Origin: Mimachlamys varia
Lineage: Eukaryota > Mollusca > Bivalvia > Pectinida > Pectinidae
Length of the DNA: 64,000 nucleotides
Assembly (NCBI GenBank): GCA_947623455.1
Contig: OX392542.1
Coordinates: 16,127,625 to 16,191,624, forward strand
Reading direction: 5' to 3'
Shown here: piece after piece, positions 33,393-45,959 of the stretch
Position numbering within the stretch: position 1 is the first letter of the stretch
Layout of the letters: every line of letters begins with the position of its first letter
The notes under the pieces: generated by a model
Told to the model about the DNA's origin: nothing
Database searches by the model: none
What the model saw: the letters and a program-made list of their open reading frames with translations, nothing else
Program-made: the position numbers and the translations under genes

Positions 33393-33545
33393 GGAAATAT
33401 TTACATGAAGACCTTTAAAAACGAACAATATGCTAAGACCAGGTGTTCCGGAAGGGTAAACGCCTTTTGCTCCATCGTTGACGCATGTAACTCTAAGTTA
33501 CAGCAAAGTAAATGTCACGTCCTCAAAGTGTGAACTGAAGCATTT
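33393..33545 (-). mobile_element. Penelope-like tail copy, divergent
   Basis: Antisense GAAATATTTACATGAAGACC, AAGACCAGGTGTTCCGGAAG, GTAAACGCCTTTTGCTCCAT and CGTCCTCAAAGTGTGAACTG. Both ends are missing. Confidence 0.65.
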
Positions 33546-33701
33546 ACAGCATAAACCCCCGGTACACTTATTCAACCACCTTATAAAATAAAGACTTTTG
33601 TCCTAATGCGATCATGATGACGACCAAACTAGAATGAAGTGTTCAATTCTCTTTAAAGGTAAATAGTGTATCGTATAATATGTCTTTCAGAAACAACATG
33701 A

Positions 33702-34016
33702 ATGGCCGTTCTGTTGAACAAAATTAAAATATTGACTTTTGCACTTTCGATAAAAACGCCAACCTTAAAAGTTCAGAACGACCCAGACGCCCTAAACTAC
33801 TGGCAAGAGCATTGTACTTTGTTTGGATTATTGGGAAAATATTGTGATGTTCTAGACGGATTACTGAACAAACGAGACAAGACAGGTAAATGGGAGATAA
33901 TTGAGAATGAATTTAAGAGAGCGAAACAACACATGCCATTTGCGGCTACCATCACCAACGCCTCGTTTGAGGAACACGTGCCTTTGCCTGTTAGTAGGCT
34001 TCCTCTGGTTATCTGA
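33702..34016 (+). CDS. Candidate coding ORF, 104 codons, unassigned
   Basis: One of the longest ORFs outside recognised repeats. ATG at 33702 is preceded immediately by an in-frame TGA and, a little upstream, by an acceptor-like GTCTTTCAG ending at 33690. A donor-like CAG|GTAAAT lies inside near 33885, so an exon 33691-33884 is conceivable, but only with translation starting inside it. The middle (PDALNYWQEHCTLFGLLG and KRDKTGKWEIIENEFKRAK) looks more protein-like than typical shadows in this window, with charged helix-like composition. No family recognised; could be a decayed transposon ORF or chance. Confidence 0.2.
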   Translation: MAVLLNKIKILTFALSIKTPTLKVQNDPDALNYWQEHCTLFGLLGKYCDVLDGLLNKRDKTGKWEIIENEFKRAKQHMPFAATITNASFEEHVPLPVSRLPLVI

Positions 34017-34423
34017 GTGACATTCATTTGGTTCGACCACATTGGCGTCTAGGTATGATATATATTACGTAGAAGTTTGAATACTTTCTGGATACCTGTG
34101 TCTGTATTCGTGAAGAAGTTCGCATGCCGTTAGCCAGGTGCATTGATCAAGCCGGAGCTCTTGGCCAAATGATGCATTATCAAAATTGAAATGATTTAAT
34201 ATTCAAGAGTTATGCGCTCTGTGCTCCCCTGAAATGTTTCATAACAAAATTAAACGTTATGTATGTGCAAGACTAACTCGCAATTTAGCGGTCATATAAT
34301 GGTAAAAATGTACAGGCTTTGAAGTCGTATGATGCTTCTTTGGTATCAAGCTAAGTAATTTGTCAGTTTGTTTACCTGTACATTCGAACTGCTCTCTTAA
34401 TGCCTTCAGTTGTTCGACATTTT

Positions 34424-34490
34424 CCAAGGGATTATAGAGAGCATAGGTGACCTTATCTCCTGGGTTTCGAGGATGCGTGCGATAGGGGCG
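34424..34490. repeat. MITE R3, single arm
   Basis: TTCCAAGGGATTATAGAGAG + CATAGGTGACCTTATCTCC…GGTTTCGAGG matches the right arm of 25521-25818. No partner arm is present, because element E starts at 34515. Confidence 0.5.
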
Positions 34491-34514
34491 TTGTCGTTAG
34501 TACCAAATCCATGC

Positions 34515-35510
34515 TTAAGGCTGTATCCTCCTGAGAAGTCAAAATTGTCCTGCATTCAACTTTTTTTTAATATACAAATAAGGAAAACGGAGTTCATGGC
34601 ATGGCACAAAATGCAAAGATAATGATATGTCAGCGTACTCGTTTTTATGCTACGATCGGTCAAAGATACCAATATGACATAATAAGTGATGTTAAGTGAA
34701 ATTTGCAGTTTTGACCAATTGCAGGATATCTTCATACACTATCTTCTGAATTTGTAATCCAAAATGTATGAATGTTTGTAGAAATGACATAAATACTATT
34801 TTCTATTCAGTTATGAAAGTAAAATTTTTCTAACTTAATATTTCAACTCAGGAAAGCGATTTGAGTTACCCCTTCACCTTATTTTTTAATGAGAAATTCT
34901 TCACTTTATCACCTTTTTTTGTAAATTTAACGCTAAACAACAAAAGTTCTACATTTAAACATTTTTTTTATATAAAGCATATGATAAGAAAATGGGTTTG
35001 TCGGTCTAAACCCATCATAAGGGAGGGGGGGTAGCGTGCTTCGTTTTTGTCCCGTTACTATTTGTGTTATTTTTCACATTTCGTGTTCAAAAATAAATAG
35101 TACTCCAGTCACACTTAAAATATGACACAAATGCAAAAAGTATATAATTGTCCTCTTTGTTGCATACTATTTCTATAATATTGAACATTATAAAGTTGTA
35201 CAAAAAATATCAGATTTCTATGATTAAAATTTGCGGAACACGTTTTTAAGAAAAGAAAGAAATCAACCTAGCATCAAAAGGTAATATATCGGCCTTTCGC
35301 GAAGTACACAGAAATACGCATTTTAGAAATGGTCGCCAATTTGTTTAAAAATATGTAAAAAAAAAGTTCTGCAAGCGACAGACACCTATATTTTTGACAC
35401 AATTTTCAGATGCATATACACTATAAAATTGATCAAAATTTCTTCAATATAATGTAAAATGTTTAAATGAGACTAAAACGAGACTTGAACGTGACTGAGA
35501 CCTCGTATTC
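34515..35510. mobile_element. 1-kb TTAA-flanked non-autonomous element (E), copy 2
   Basis: TTAAGGCTGTATCCTCCTGAG at the left, GACTTGAACGTGACTGAGAC near the right end. Matches copy 1 (11571-12600) throughout, same strand. The right terminus is eroded and the internal G tract is only about 8 nt. Confidence 0.55.
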
Positions 35511-36160
35511 AAATATCATCATGAATGTATATTGCCTGCCAGGTCTATAATTTACCACAGGGCATGTCGTTTGCTACGCCCACAAGCTATGAAACCGGGT
35601 CTGAAGCATGCAATTATCATTTACCGATATAAAGACGCTAAGGATAATCCATATTTGATTGTTTAAACCTCACCCGTGTGAACATCCGCCGTATATCCTG
35701 TGTCAGTGTCTCTCGGTACCGTCTCGCAATATACAAATCACACTGGTATTAGTACACGCATCGTCCGTCAGTTATCTCGGTATACGTAATCAGGAATGTC
35801 GATAACCCTTAAACCTATGCATCACAGAGACACGTGACAGACATGATTTCAAGACAACGTTAACCTAATGTCATGTTCAAATCCTGAAGGCAAATACAAT
35901 AATTAATTTTCTGTTAAATGTATGCAGAATGCGGCTTTTTTGATTGTTTGAAATTTTCTTTTCATATCTCTATGACAAAAATCCGAAAACGGCGCGAAAA
36001 ATGTGACGTCACAATACGACAATTGACGTTGCGTATTGATTGAAAAAAAACGTTGTTTGATCAGTCAAATTGTACATAAACATGTTTAAATTTGAAATAA
36101 ATTTCAAAAATTAGTTATAAGCGTTGAAGTCATTTATTTTTTAGTTTCATAGGGTTATGA
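35511..36160. other. No recognised feature
   Basis: AT-rich. Contains GGCGCGAAAAATGTGACGTC (about 35990), which recalls the right end of repeat F (GGCGCGAAAA…TGACGTCA near 1765-1805) but is not long enough to claim. Confidence 0.4.
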
Positions 36161-36231
36161 AAAATTTTGCTTGCAAACTTTTGTTAGAATCCGCTACGCG
36201 GATTCATACAATTTGCAAACAAAAAGGCATA
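36161..36231. repeat. Hairpin/foldback sequence
   Basis: A perfect hairpin GAATCCGC-TAC-GCGGATTC (36187-36205) sits inside a longer imperfect one (TTTTGCTTGCAAA … TTTGCAAACAAAA). Probably a foldback MITE remnant. Confidence 0.6.
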
Positions 36232-37139
36232 GATTAAAAGGCGTGGAACTGAATTACTTTTTAGTGGTAGCTATCAATGACGATTTAGCGTGTGATATAT
36301 CCGTGCATTACACTCCAATAACTGACTATCGCATGCTTGACTCGAAAGTCTATAGTTGCTCACGCAATATACCCTCGTTTTGTCTCCGGCAGCTGTTGAT
36401 CACTAACGTCATTGCCAAATGCGACCTGTCCCTAGCATAAAGTACTTGGCCTATAATTTGATCATCAATTACCAAATAATTGTACATGTTGTAACCCGAA
36501 CTTTAGAAACCTGAAATATAGTTGTCACTCCCAGACGTTTTTATATACAATTCAATATCACCCAATGCAGACAGTCATTACTGGCGATGTCCCTAGGCCA
36601 GCAGACGTACGGCTAATGAGCACATTTAATGGTCAAATGAGTTGTTCAGTCAGCTATAAACTCGTTATTACAACCAAACGAAATCGTCAAAATTGTTTCT
36701 GATTCGGAATGGTCTTTTGCTAACTAATTATAGGACCGGTTGATGTCGAGAGAGCAAACATGTATTTCACTATAATGTATAACCTGAAAATGACATTAAG
36801 GCTGACGACTTAAAATAAATCTTAAATGAGTGAATATTGATGAAAGTGGAATGGTCCTCCGGGTAAAAGACAGATTAGCGGTAAGGAATGTCTCTTGTTT
36901 ACTAGACCGCTCAGGTAGTAAGAGTGGACGCTTGTGTATGACTTATTTACGTACAAGAAGTGGGACAACAGGTGACGAGTTCAAATGTCAAGATGGTTAA
37001 GAACTTTGTTTTACTAACTACTATCATCCCTGCTGCCCCATCCTGTCACAGTTAATTCTGATATGCCCTCCGTGAAAAATCTGAACTGCTGGCATACATT
37101 CAGATTGTTGTTATAATTAGGCTGTTTCCAGATAATCTT
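36232..37139. other. No recognised feature
   Basis: AT-rich; no supportable gene. An ORF at 36171-36440 begins within the hairpin and has no recognised domain. Confidence 0.45.
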
Positions 37140-37330
37140 GCTCTTACCTACATTTACATATCGGAAGTCGTTGATGGAGAAGAGGGCAAAATTTCCCGTT
37201 CCGGAACGGCGAAACTGCCCAATGCGACTTTTAGTATTTTAATAGTTACCACGTAAATGTCCACTTTGCTTGTATTTTGCTCTTGTTGTATCGATGGTGA
37301 GTTTGAAATTGTAATTTTGTAATATTTTTT
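37140..37330 (+). mobile_element. Penelope-like tail copy, highly divergent
   Basis: ACCTACATTTACATATCGGA, GTCGTTGATGGAGAAGAGG, CCGTTCCGGAACGGCG, TTACCACGTAAATGTCCAC and TATCGATGGTGAGTTTG, in the tail order. Probably the oldest copy in the window. Confidence 0.5.
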
Positions 37331-38307
37331 TTCGAAATATAATAAAATGCAATCGCCATGGAGGATCATCGCAGCATGTCTGTATAAAAAGCAGCCTATT
37401 AAATAAGTCAGGGCGGTTCATCAGTTGCCATGTTAATATATTTGAATGATTTAGCAATAGACTCATTAAACTTTCTTAAGTTTCTTCGAATCTAGATACG
37501 ATTCCGATGGTTTCTCAGTGTCACGAGATACTACACATTGAATCCCGGTGATCCCTTTTGTCTTTTAAAACACTAAGTCAAAGGGAAATAAATATAATGC
37601 TTCCCTATTGTTTGTTTCTGGTGACATTTCTATATATAGATTGTATCTAATAGAGACGTGTGCATATGGTAATTAACCCCAAGGGTCATTATTTACGCAC
37701 GTCGTCGGCCTTCGTCGACGGCGTGTGAATGGACTTTCGATGTCGTTTAGTTCGGACAACCAAGTTTAATGACGTTTTGAGGATGTTCTGTCAGTACATC
37801 ACAGGCATAGCAAACATTACTTATAAAACCAGCGATGGCTACCGAAGGCTTTGATCAATCAATTGTCCTCAGTCAGCGGGAGAGGATTTACTGTTGTTTT
37901 CTGGATTTGTGAAACAGACATTTCCATGACGTGAATGACAGCTGAAGGCCAGATCCATCAAGATTGGGTTTTTTTTTTTTTGAGAAACAAAGTCAATTTT
38001 GTTTTGTTATCTTAGTTAATCGACATGAATTTTACGTGTAAGGACTCTTAGTCATTTTTTCCTAATCTTAGCTAATCGGTGGCAGCTTTGTTATTTAATA
38101 TCACTTCTTGCTGAGTTTAGAAACAACAATAAGTTATATAATGAAAATCGATATCCTGACACTGTTTATTTTTTTGAAGCAATTGCGAAGATTTCTCATG
38201 AAAATCGTGACACAAATAGCTTCTCCCTCGTCCCACAGAGATATCATATGCTTTACTAATGTTTGAAACCTGACTGTTGTTTATTGCGTTACTTATACAA
38301 AGACTAG
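37331..38307. other. No recognised feature
   Basis: AT-rich except for a small CpG-rich imperfect hairpin at 37695-37727 (ACGCACGTCGTCGG … CGTCGACGGCGTG). No ORF support. Confidence 0.45.
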
Positions 38308-38455
38308 AAAAAAAATCAGAGAATACCAAAGCGTCAACAAAACCATAATCCGAACTCAAAATCGATTAAACTAGGGGCAAAATAGGAACAAAGGAAAGAT
38401 TTACATGAAGACTCTCGTAAAAGCACAAGAGAATAAGAGCAGGTGTTCTGGAGGA
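38308..38455 (-). mobile_element. Penelope-like tail copy, conserved 3' end
   Basis: Antisense: AAAATCAGAGAATACCAAAG, CCATAATCCGAACTCAAAAT and CGATTAAACTAGGGGC, ending at GAGCAGGTGTTCTGGAGG. 5' truncated after about 145 bp. Confidence 0.8.
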
Positions 38456-38638
38456 ATTTATTTGTCATAAAGGGCTTTACACGTATGTTTCCAATAAGGG
38501 AATATTTCTGAAAATCTATTTTATCTACAAGGTGATAATTTCCACAATCAAAGAGCTAAACAGACGATGCATGGTGTCGATCCGTTTACTTCAAAGACAC
38601 ATTAAGTTTACATTTATTTTTTTTTTCAATAAAATTAG

Positions 38639-38679
<41 letters not shown>

Positions 38680-38680
38680 C
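38639..38680. repeat. (CAT)n microsatellite
   Basis: About 13 uninterrupted ATC/CAT units. Confidence 0.95.
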
Positions 38681-39767
38681 TTAACTCCTGACATTAGTAA
38701 CATCAATATATCATAGTTACATAAACAATAACATTAAGTTAATATAGTTCGGTATGAAAATGTTCGTTGATGTTCAGTTAAAGAAGTATATGTTTGCTTT
38801 TACGCATAAATCCCATATCATATGATCTCCTAAAGGCTTTGAGGAGTACAAACATTTTACTAAACCATATTTCTCATTATCTCTAAACAATTTTATAACA
38901 AATATGCCTTAGCGTGTAATACTGCTGTGTTGGAATATGTCAGAAGATCTGGAGGATGAACGATGTTTCCCCATTTGAGAGTTATTTTCCTGAAATAAGA
39001 ATGTCTGCTTGCGTAACAAGATGTCAATAAAATAACATGGAACATTACTTTCCATTTAAAAGCAAGAAATTTCACAACGTAATTCTAGTATCACAAGTTT
39101 AGATCTTTTAAGGAAAAGACGACGTAATTTTTAGCGGAAATGTACTCATCGAGAAGCTGGTGGAAGGAACTTTTTGTACAAACACGCACTCTGGAAACAA
39201 TTAGAGTATTACTAAATGCACAACGGTCACTCACAGGAGGTCTCCAATATGCCATACGTTGTTTAGTAAGCATATGTTGATTGGGATGCTATCTAATTAG
39301 TATGATATATATTAATTCCGTGTTTTTCGCGGATTTTGTTCGAATACTTTTTTCATCTTTTGCCTGTCGATGAAATTTTACCCATATGCTTGCGATGAGA
39401 AAATGACATTTTGCTATCAAAACAAACCCTTTAATAGATAAATAGGTGAATACCAGTAGAGAATGACATTATTGAAAGATAAGTTGATTATTTTGTTGAC
39501 CCGTCTGTGAATATTCACCATTACCATTGTTATTTCTAATCACATTTACATTTGTTATAATTTGGTAATCAGCTGAATGAGTACGTTATAATGAGTGTAT
39601 ATCCTATTGTCATGCTTTGCCAATTTTGTATGAGTGACAACAATACTGCTTAAGTCTTGGAATAGATAATGGACAAGAATATAACACTCGCCAGTGCGTT
39701 GATATATTTTATTCTCTCGTGAAAAGTTTTAAATGGGTAATGGTAATATGTATAAACTACATTTTAA
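38681..39767. other. No recognised feature
   Basis: AT-rich; two 60-codon minus-strand ORFs (38893-39075, 39091-39273) without domains. Confidence 0.45.
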
Positions 39768-39992
39768 ATGATGACTCGGTTCTCACTTGGACGATTTGAT
39801 TTGATGTTTACATGGCTGGTGTTGTCAATAAGGCAAAAGATGCTTACTCTTCCGGGACACCTGGTCCTATTCTCTTGTACATTAACAAAGGTCTCAATGT
39901 AAATCTTTCCTTATTTCATATGTTGCCCCTAGTTTAATCGATTTGGAGTTCGGATTATGGTTCCGTTGGCGCTTCGGTATTCTCTAATTTTA
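39768..39992 (+). mobile_element. Penelope-like tail copy
   Basis: AATGATGACTCGGTTCTCAC, GATGTTTACATGGCTGGTG, GCTTACTCTTCCGGGACACC and TTTAATCGATTTGGAGTTCG, ending GTTGGCGCTTCGGTATTCTC. Confidence 0.8.
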
Positions 39993-40639
39993 ACATACTT
40001 TCATGCATTAGAACGTGTTGTGTTTGTTTATCTGCGACTGCACTTTCTAATGATTCTTCTCTACCGTTGCTGATATTGAACCAGATAATAAGTTATTAAA
40101 AATCCCTCCTACTTATTAGCACATCATCAAGCTCATTTACACGCACTTGTGGTTGTCAATTGCAATTAATGAGCGATTATATTATTATCAATAATTACCC
40201 TATCACTTATAATCAATTGTGAACGTTTCGATAACCATGATATGAATCTGATGTATTCTCACAACAGATTCATACATTTAATCTGTCCCCATTGCTGTTC
40301 ATTATAATCCTTAATTCCGTAACTTAATAAAACCCAATGCGAATGCAATATGCCATTATCTTAATTAAATCATCCATAGCCTAATCACTTTTCGGATCTG
40401 GCTCTCTGCTCTGATAATAATAATCGGATATTGTATTCTGCCAGTTCCCAAACAAGTATTTTTCTTTTCATTGTAATACATAGCCGATATGTGCTGACTA
40501 ACATATACATCAATATGATGTCCACGAGAATGTTCCCAAAGGTTCCAACACTTCGCTTAGAGGAATGATGAGTCTAGAGCTTGTGTCATGCTGTAAGGTG
40601 TGATGTCTATGTGTAGGCGAAGATGTTGTTTCGCCTATT
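39993..40639. other. No recognised feature
   Basis: AT-rich spacer with no supportable feature. Confidence 0.5.
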
Positions 40640-41480
40640 GTTTTGCCGTCACTGTTTTGCTGCTTGATGTGGTAACCTTGTTTAGCTATCTCTTTGCTTG
40701 GTGCTGTCATTTTGTTTTGTGATGTTGTAACTTTGTTCAGCTACAATTATCTCTTTGGTTGGTGTTGTAACATCTTTGTTTGATGTTTTAACTTTGTTTT
40801 GCTATCTCTTTTTTCCGCTGGTCTCACGTTGTATTGCAATCTCTTTTCTTGAAGCTGTAGTTATTTTTTTGCTATCCCTATTCCTGCTTTTGTAATATAT
40901 TTTGATATCTCTTTTCTTGCTGTTGTGAATTTATTTTGCTTTTCCTTTGCTTGATGTTGTAACCTGCTTTTGCTTTCTTTTTTTTTATTTTTCTTATTGC
41001 TGTTATAACCTTGTTTTGCTATCTCTTTGCTTGCTGTTTATTTTGCTATCTTTTCGGTTACTGATAGTTGCCTTTTATGATAATGTCTCTATTGATCATG
41101 CTGTTTTACCGTTAGGGTTGTCTCCTCATTTGATCCCTTTGTGTTGTTTCGCTGTTTGCTTTGCCCTTTCTAATGTTCCTGTTGTTTTACCCTTTTGACA
41201 TCCTGTTTTATACCCTTTTGACATCCTGTTGTTTTACCCTTTTGACATCCTATCGTTTACCGTTAGAGTTGCTGCATCGTTTGATCCCTTTGTGTTGTTT
41301 CGCTGTTTGATTTGCTGTCTCTTGAGTTCCTGTTGTTTTTCCCTTTTGATCTCTTATTGTTTTAGCTTTTGCGATCTGTCTTTGTTTCTTTATGTTTATA
41401 AAATAGGTTTTCTTTCTTATGTCATTGTGTCTATCGTTTTCCTGCCTTCCTTTTCTTATTCTGTTTTCTTTGCGATTTAA
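40640..41480. repeat. T-rich degenerate tandem region
   Basis: Degenerate units of about 40 bp built on TTTTGCTATCTCTTTGCTTG and ATGTTGTAAC fill 40640-41070. A 24-bp unit (TTTTACCCTTTTGACATCCT + GTTG) occurs three times at 41187-41255. ACCGTTAG-GTTG…TTTGATCCCTTTGTGTTGTT recurs at about 41110 and 41262. Strand-biased (pyrimidine-rich, with ORFs full of Leu/Phe); the ORFs are by-products of composition. Confidence 0.65.
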
Positions 41481-42932
41481 TGACGGATTTTGCAAAGATT
41501 TTTAGTTTGCTAACTCATTCACCCTGAAATTTCAAAATGAACTATCCCAACCGTTGATTTGGAAGAATTCAAATCTGTCTTCAGGGGAGGATGATTTAAA
41601 GCATTCTAAATGCAGAGTTATTTGGACTTTTTTTAATATAGATTGACTCCTGTGGTTTCTTGACTGTTATTGATACAACATTATAACTTTGCCTGAAGGA
41701 TCGACGTCCGAATTGAATTAAAACATTTTTCGACATTGACAAAGTATTAAAAAAATCCTAATAGTTTTCCGTCCGGATGTAATGTATCACTTTATATATA
41801 CACATACTTCTTGATACGACAAAACTACAGCATGAAAACATAATTATTATGGATGATGAGCGTGGGAATACTTGAGAGGGAGATGATATGATTTACCTTT
41901 TTTTAGATAAGATTTTTCTTTTCGTGAAATGTCACGTCATTGGGGTGCACAGGATCACCATTTAAACGCGTTGTGTATAGGGGAATGTCTCTCGTAAATA
42001 AAAAATCGGTTTCATCACACCCACCTTTTGTAGCGTAGCAGCCATAAACTCTCCGCTTAATTCAAAGTAAGTAATTTTACTTTAGGTCATGCTATTTATT
42101 TGCATGTATGGAGACAAGAGACTTGGATGATGCTTTATAAGGTGAATAGAAAGTGTTTTATGGGATTTTATAGACTTTTAAAGATTTAAGTAGTCTGTAT
42201 AAATGCTAAAGAGTGTTTACTGTTGTTGAGAGCTAACTCGTTACGAAATTGCCAATCTACTTCTGATGTTCTCTCCATTTTATCCAAAAACGATCGAAAA
42301 GTGATAATTGTCTTCACCGCAAATTAAAATGTTTGCTCGTCTTACGTAACGTCTGTGTGCCGAAGCGGATCATCACTATCCATCTAAACGCATTGCGTTC
42401 AGGGATTACAAATCGCGTTCAAAGTCAGAAAAACCTATCGTCGAAAGCAATACCATTGTATATGAATGTGTCTTTTGATTCCCGCACTAGCTTGAGTTGT
42501 ATTAATGCTTCGCACAATCGTATCCTTTTGAAGGTGACAGAGGATCTTGAAGTTGCTTCGTACGTTGGTGTATAGCTGATTCGCTTTGAAAATTCAAATC
42601 TATGTATTTGCGATTTTTTTTTATTATTTTTATCATTTTTACCGCGCACTATCTCGATCAGGAAATCTTCCTCAAGCCAACCTTACTTATCCTTTCCGTA
42701 TGTGATTTTGATATCATATCGAGTTCATGTCAAGCTCAATACCGATTAATCTTTTGGCGAAATTTTGTAGTCAACAAGCATGACGTCTGCATTCGGTCGG
42801 ACTGATTAATTTAATATAGATGATATTGGTCAGGATAATACGTGATCATTATTTCCGCGGCACTCATAGGTTTCCTCTTTCTCGTTTTGAGGGTATGTGT
42901 TTTCTCAGGAAACACCTAGAAATAAAGAAGCG
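41481..42932. other. No recognised feature
   Basis: AT-rich. A plus-strand ORF (42333-42575) and its antisense partner have no domain. A donor-like AAAGTAAGT at about 42066 has no convincing exon upstream. Confidence 0.4.
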
Positions 42933-43255
42933 GTTGCGTTACGTCATCTTTAATCATTGGGGGTGGTAGACTCTGCTGATGGATTTTTTAGTCCGAGGTT
43001 TGCTGAAGCCTCCATAGCCATAGTTAATATCATTTGAGTAGTGTCACGGTACATAATACACATTTTCGTAGTACACGATTTGAAATTATACAGAACTATT
43101 TTGATTTTACTTCTAAATTCATAAATTAAAGGGGTTTTAGCACCTGACCATTCTACTTCAACATTAATTTAGAAGTTTTGGATTCCCATCTTTTTGTCCC
43201 CTAGCATCACTGAAGAGCCCTAGGAAGACGAAACTGTATGATGCAACTGTACTAT
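42933..43255 (+). mobile_element. R2 repeat, near full length, upstream of a tail copy
   Basis: GCGTTACGTCATCTTTAATC, GGATTTTTTAGTCCGAGGTT, TGCTGAAGCCTCCATAGCC and CATTTGAGTAGTGTCACGG, then the hammerhead (43204-43244). The Penelope-like tail at 43317-43515 follows 60 bp downstream on the same strand. Confidence 0.75.
43204..43244 (+). ncRNA. Type I hammerhead motif, core intact, stems weakened
   Basis: Stem I GCATCA/TGATGC is perfect (43204-43209 with 43239-43244). Core CTGAAGA (43210-43216) and GAAA (43230-43233) are intact. Stem II GCCC-TAGGA-AGAC has two mismatches, and stem III has shrunk from CAGCTG to CTG before the TA cleavage step. Probably weak or inactive. Confidence 0.65.
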
Positions 43256-43316
43256 TAATAGTCATATCAAAACAGTTAAAGTTGGCAAAAGAAATGTGGA
43301 GTTTTTTTTAAAACAT

Positions 43317-43515
43317 TTACCTGGATCTGATCTGGATTTACAAGGCCGATTCCGTCAAGGAAGCAGAAGACGCTTACTCTCCCGAAACACATAGTTTTAT
43401 TTTCTTGTACTTTTCCAATGGTCTCCGAGTAAATCTTTTCTTTGTTCACAGTTTAATCGGTTTTTAGTTCTGATTATGATTTTTTGTTGACGCTTTGGTA
43501 TTTTGATTTTATTAT
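43317..43515 (+). mobile_element. Penelope-like tail copy
   Basis: ACCTGGATCTGATCTGGATT, CAAGGAAGCAGAAGACGCTT, ACTCTCCCGAAACAC and TTTAATCGGTTTTTAGTTC, ending TTGACGCTTTGGTATTTTG. Confidence 0.75.
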
Positions 43516-43867
43516 GAACATGAGTGATAACAAACGATACCTACTATTGATCAGAGACCGGACCTTTGTCTTGACATTTCACCACCGACTGGATCGTGTG
43601 AATTTCTAATGGAAGATATATTACGTACAACGCATCGGTAAAGCTTATCATCAACCATTCACAGTTAAACACTTCATGATTAAACGCAAGGATTTTAAAC
43701 AAATAGTTATCAAACTCAATAAATGTACTGTCTAGGGAAATAGTAAAAACATTTTACGTACAAGTGATATATATGAGTATCAGTAGTCTATTGCCTTTAA
43801 CATACATTTATGTTATATTTTGCAACCAATGCGTTGGCTATTTCTAGATCATATAAATTATGCTCAC

Positions 43868-43990
43868 CTTCGATCTCTACACCCCTGGATTATGTCATAG
43901 CAAAACGAAGACAATAGTAAAGCTGTTTAATTGGTCTCAGGTAAACGAAACTGATCAATGGCTAGGCTGATATCTGTCCTTTGAAGATGG
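43868..43990. repeat. MITE R3, left arm and part of the middle
   Basis: CTTCGATCTCTACACCCCTG + GATTATGTCATAGCAAAACG matches the R3 arm. Downstream ATCTGTCCTTTGAAG, in reverse complement, recalls the 25521-25818 middle (CTTCAAAGGACAG). Confidence 0.5.
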
Positions 43991-44734
43991 AAAAGGGAAC
44001 GACTGACTTAAAAACTCGTTTTGTATAGCTACGTAACCGAATGACTGTTAAATTCACCTTCCGAAGTAGCTAACACTAGTTAACTACTGTCAAAATTGAC
44101 ATGTATTAACGTATTTCCAAAGCTTATGGTTGGACTGATGTTTAATGCTGCATGCATTGCCAGGATAATGTGAACAGTTTGTTATTTTGGTTAATTTTTG
44201 TTGTTTTCATTTTTAATATCATTAGTTACCGCTATGGGTAATAACGATAGAATTGTAACAAATTAATTGGACCGCACAAAAGGATCTGCACTGCTGATCA
44301 CGCCAGCAATATCATCCATCTTCGGCTTTTTATTGCAACTAGTTCAAACTCTGACGGATTACCCGTGCATTTTTATGTAATAATCCTAATACCATACATT
44401 TTCCGCTGTTGTTAACCTTGGTCTTGCAGAATTGTAGAAGACCCCAAACAAAATAGAACGTATAATATCGTTAACGCTCGGCCGTGAAGGAACGGGCAAA
44501 GCGTGCCCATGGTAACGACATGGTCATGTTAGCATACCTATCTCCTCACAAATGAAAAGCTTCAAGTAAGAGGACAAAGCAAATTGAAAATTAAAAAAAG
44601 GAATTTAGAAATTGGTCAAATGGAAGATGTATGAACATTTTCGCGTTACAAGAGATATATTTTGGTGTAAATCTCCATAAGCAGAAAAACAATAAAATAC
44701 TCACATTTCCGGGATTCTCTAATTTTTTTTTGAT
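43991..44734. other. No recognised feature
   Basis: AT-rich; no ORF of note. A small inverted repeat GGGCAAAGCGTGCCC near 44494. Confidence 0.45.
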
Positions 44735-44990
44735 TTTTTTTTATATCATACAAGGATACAAATATTTCTCGGTGATACCAAATAGGCGACCTCAAAACAT
44801 TCTCATAGTTTTATTCAGCCTGTACCTCTTGAACCCCTAAACTATAAGATTATTCGTCAGCAGCCGACATCTATCAAAACAAATCTCAACATTTTGGAGC
44901 AAGCCCTAGATTAAGGAATCAACTGCACCATCTAACAATAACGCAGTAATAACCCAAACATAACGATGTGTTAGAGCTCACAGTTAACGA
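44735..44990 (-). pseudogene. Reverse transcriptase C-terminal fragment, Penelope-like
   Basis: Antisense of the RT thumb/C-terminal region: ATACAAATATTTCTCGGTG, TTCGTCAGCAGCCGACATCT and GGAGCAAGCCCTAGATTAAG + GAATCAACTGCACC correspond to the segment encoding SQLIRYSRAC and GKFYGRH in the 20011-20760 copy. The tail is missing on its 3' side, replaced by GGGATTCTCTAATTTTTTTT, so this copy is internally rearranged. Many stops; dead. Confidence 0.6.
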
Positions 44991-45959
44991 TAACGTCATT
45001 AGTTGCAATAAATGTTCATAACTGGATGATCATAAGCGATACGTTTTAGCCACTTTAGACACGCAAACACAAACAGAACACCGTCCAAACAATAGATGAA
45101 TACGATATAAAAAGAACCTAACTTTGGCATGGTAGTAAGCATTCATCTAATAACTTCATAACGATGTGCGTATTTCCACACGTTCGTCTGAGTACGCGAG
45201 AACTGGCAGCAGTATATTTTGTTCGTGTCACGTGATCAATTTATTTTCTATGAGAACCGGTATGTAGTGCCTACTCACCTTCCTACTCACACACCCTTGC
45301 AGGTCAGTGATTAAATGGCAAATATGCAAATTTCCAGTTATGCAGAAGGTCACCACATAATCCGCCCCTGACGACACACGTGTCGGGGGTTAATATGTAT
45401 ATATCGCCTGTGTGTGGCAGGCAGAGATCTCTACCCCAGGGTCAGATTTATGAAGTTTAGCACGATATGTAACGAAAAAGATGACGTTACTCTTGTTACA
45501 CTGCATAAAGTGATGACACAATAGGCTGGGAAAGTTTTTTATAATATAATAGCGCGTGACAGCTTCAGTATAGATCGATAGAGGTATATCAAGAAAGGTT
45601 TAGCTGTCCCCTTCCTAAACACTGGAAATCACCTGTGAAGTGTGGAAGGGTACCTTTTCTTGGTCGCTGTTTATATTTATTTCTATCCTGTTTTCCAAAT
45701 TACATTTATATAGTTGTACAGGTAGTTATATGATGCAATATATAGTCAGTGCTAGGGTGTGAAGTAAAGAGGCGACAAAGGTCACCAGAACATAACCTCG
45801 AAAAGGACGTTTCTAAGTTTTATAACTGGTGTCCAATTCCTTTTGAACATTTCAAATAGAATATGTTTGAACTAAAAACATTACCTTAGGAATAAGATTC
45901 ATCAGTTCATCCGTCGTGTACAACTTATCCTAACTCCACTGATTGTATTGAGATACAAA
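44991..45959. other. No recognised feature
   Basis: Mixed composition, no ORF over 60 codons and no matched repeat. Confidence 0.5.

Noticed and set aside
41250..41495. Leu/Phe-rich ORFs resembling membrane segments (40947-41480)
   Set aside because: Explained by T-rich tandem repeats; every frame on that strand is hydrophobic.
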